DNA of 7,845 bases from Bacteroidota bacterium. Lineage in GTDB: Bacteria > Bacteroidota > Bacteroidia > Flavobacteriales > Flavobacteriaceae. The notes below the pieces were generated by a model. It did no database searches, was not told the origin of the DNA, and was given only the letters and a program-made list of their open reading frames with translations. The translations under genes and the position numbers were made by a program. Of the stretch, positions 6,563 through 7,845 are shown one piece after another (the first letter of the stretch is position 1; each line of letters begins with the position of its first letter). The stretch is taken from positions 1 to 7,845 of the forward strand of contig JAHZIZ010000016.1 of assembly GCA_022601215.1 (NCBI GenBank). Reading direction: 5' to 3'.

Positions 6563-7475
6563 GCAAATTTTTCTTTGGCTACTAGTAGTATTGGCCCCAA
6601 TAGATTTAATGCACGCCCAGGTTATTATTGGCGATACATCTACGTCATTGGCAACCGTATTAGATGTTAATGCACAGAATAGCTCAGGTGGATTTGGCGG
6701 TTTTTTGATGCCTGTTGTTACGGAGGCTCAACAAGCTTTAATCCCTGTTTCAATGAGCGACAATTCCGATGACGGATTGATGGTTTATGTAAGTGACCCG
6801 CTAACAGGTAAAAGGTGTTGGGAGGTATATGATGCCTATGCCCAAGCTTGGAGAAGCATATATTGCCCGAGTGAATGCAATGATATACTGTTCACTGAGA
6901 ATTTTCAATCCTACCTAGCCGATACTGGTGTTACTGGTTTGAGTTCTTCAAATGGAGATTACCCTGCAGGTGTGAGTAAGTGGACATTGACCAGTTTTGA
7001 TTCCTTTGGCAGTAATACCCCGGCTCTGCCCGGATTATTAATAGATGCTAATGATTACGGATTGGTGCAGGGAGGTGAACTCGTTATAAAAGATACGAAT
7101 GGAGCTTTTCGTTTCGAAACCCAGAATATTAATATCACAGGATATACAAATATAGTAGTGTCTATGGATTTGAGAGAGTCTGGGCCATTAGAATATGATG
7201 TGGCTCTTCATACGACTGATTTTAATTGTGGAAATACTCAATCCGACTATATAGATATTGAAATATCCACCGATGGAGGGAGTTCCTTTATAGAGGTGCC
7301 CAATTTTTCAACTTATGGAAATGCAAACCATACCATAGCCGATAATTTTTCTGGAACCATCGCTTTTAACCTTTCGAGTATCACTGGGACATCATTAGTA
7401 ATTCGAGTAAGAACTCAGAACTGGGCTGACGATGAATACTTTTATATAGACAATATTGTGGTGCGTTGTAATTAG
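6549..7475 (+). CDS. Secreted protein, paralogue of the preceding gene without the Ig-like module
   Basis: A 308-residue exported protein of unknown function. The start METIKQ gives a good signal peptide (residues 1-24, ending MHAQ); the in-frame ATG at 6510 would add 13 residues inside the previous gene and spoil the n-region. Residues 24-106 align with the N-terminal domain of the upstream protein: LATVLDV, GGFLMPVV, EAQQALIPVS, DDGLMVYV, RCWEVYDA, and IYC, including both cysteines. Residues about 112-308 form a beta-rich domain with SDYIDIEISTDGGSSF (232-247), GNANHT (257-262) and YIDNIVV near the end, matching SDYVDIYISLDGG, GNATHT and IIDDVEV of its neighbour. The Ig-like module is missing here. 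The start codon overlaps the upstream stop by 14 bases in the +1 frame, which suggests translational coupling. No T9SS-type C-terminal domain and no lipobox are visible. It is probably a diverged tandem duplicate. Confidence 0.85.
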   Translation: METIKQIFLWLLVVLAPIDLMHAQVIIGDTSTSLATVLDVNAQNSSGGFGGFLMPVVTEAQQALIPVSMSDNSDDGLMVYVSDPLTGKRCWEVYDAYAQAWRSIYCPSECNDILFTENFQSYLADTGVTGLSSSNGDYPAGVSKWTLTSFDSFGSNTPALPGLLIDANDYGLVQGGELVIKDTNGAFRFETQNINITGYTNIVVSMDLRESGPLEYDVALHTTDFNCGNTQSDYIDIEISTDGGSSFIEVPNFSTYGNANHTIADNFSGTIAFNLSSITGTSLVIRVRTQNWADDEYFYIDNIVVRCN

Positions 7476-7490
7476 TAAATTTTTATAGGA

Positions 7491-7519
7491 TTGTTTTTTA
7501 CGAAGAATTAGTATATTTA
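7491..7519 (+). promoter_or_regulatory. Candidate promoter of the ATP-grasp ligase-like gene
   Basis: TTG (7491-7493), an 18-base spacer, and TATATTTA (7512-7519), which fits TAnnTTTG except for the last base. It lies 21 bases before the ATG at 7541. This suggests the last gene has its own promoter, although no hairpin terminator is seen after the preceding stop. Confidence 0.45.
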
Positions 7520-7540
7520 ATTTTCTAAAAACACCCATCT

Positions 7541-7845
7541 ATGAACGTTTGTTTTATTATGTATCCCTGGGAAGAAATGGACCCAGAAAACGACTCGACC
7601 CTAGCAATGATTCAAGAGTTTGCGAAGCGTAAACATGGTGTAGCTATTACAACGCCAGCTAATCTTACCATTCGAGATAGTGTAGCTTTCGCCTTTTGTA
7701 GGTGTTTGAAACGACCAGAAAAGGTTTCAAACAACTTAAAGTCTTTTCATAATAAATCCGAATTTTACGACGAGATGCTTCCTTTAGCCGGGTTTGATGT
7801 AATTATTCTAAGAAGTAATCCTCCGTTAGATATGATCATGCTAAA
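7541..7845 (+). CDS. Glutathione synthetase-like ATP-grasp ligase, N-terminal part (truncated by right edge)
   Basis: An open frame from ATG at 7541 runs off the right edge after 101 complete codons without a stop. The translation begins MNVCFIMYPWEEMDPENDST and continues LAMIQEFAKRKHGVAI. This matches the N-terminal substrate-binding domain of glutathione synthetase (GshB) and related RimK/GshB ligases: a first beta strand, a loop rich in acidic residues and Asn/Pro, then THxAM-like helix and strand. Near the edge, FDVIILRSNPPLDM (residues 85-98) corresponds to the family's D-x-hydrophobic-R-x-D-P-P-F-D segment. The ATP-grasp catalytic part lies outside the window. GshB joins gamma-glutamylcysteine to glycine, but many Bacteroidota members of this group have no proven substrate, so the reaction is not assigned. 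The start lies 65 bases after the secreted-protein gene, with no Shine-Dalgarno sequence, as is usual in this phylum. Confidence 0.72.
   Translation, partial: MNVCFIMYPWEEMDPENDSTLAMIQEFAKRKHGVAITTPANLTIRDSVAFAFCRCLKRPEKVSNNLKSFHNKSEFYDEMLPLAGFDVIILRSNPPLDMIML

Noticed and set aside
5357..7475. Single gene split by a frameshift at the 6549-6562 overlap
   Set aside because: The second frame opens with its own complete signal peptide and repeats the N-terminal domain, so these are two genes.
7475..7501. Possible terminator after the second secreted gene (GTAAA ... TTTAC with a T-run)
   Set aside because: Only a 5-bp AT-rich stem with a long loop; not convincing.

Overview
The window looks like an ordinary chromosomal stretch from a member of Bacteroidota, most likely a flavobacterium. 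Four things point there: AT-rich intergenic DNA, gene starts without clear Shine-Dalgarno sequences, several upstream elements of the TTG-N18/19-TAnnTTTG promoter type, and secreted proteins that begin their mature part with the typical VGINTTNPS...LDV / GGFLPPRV pattern. I see no rRNA, tRNA, CRISPR array, insertion sequence or prophage. No gene-free stretch is longer than about 200 bases.

Left part (1-2865): the C-terminal end of a large FAD / iron-sulfur oxidoreductase (cysteine-rich CCG module) enters from the left edge. It converges, with an 8-base overlap, on a minus-strand LpxH-like metallophosphoesterase. A 172-base divergent spacer follows, then aroC (chorismate synthase, plus strand).

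Middle (2875-5155): nine bases after aroC comes an SLC1/DAACS-type sodium-dependent dicarboxylate/amino-acid symporter, probably in the same transcript. A very strong 18-bp perfect hairpin follows. It sits between this unit and a convergent minus-strand MscS-type mechanosensitive channel gene, and it probably stops transcription from both sides.

Right part (5156-7845): a well-matched Bacteroidota promoter drives two overlapping genes for secreted proteins. Both have a signal peptide, a related N-terminal domain and a related C-terminal domain; the first also carries an inserted Ig-like (A9-type) module. They look like a diverged tandem duplication and are the least understood part of the window. 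A further promoter precedes a gene cut by the right edge. Its first 101 residues resemble the N-terminal domain of glutathione synthetase-like ATP-grasp ligases.

The central and left genes are housekeeping: aromatic amino acid synthesis, envelope lipid or phosphoester metabolism, nutrient uptake, osmotic protection and oxidation of a 2-hydroxy acid. I found no clear evidence of a new multi-gene system. The two-gene secreted pair and the truncated ATP-grasp gene are the best places to look further.
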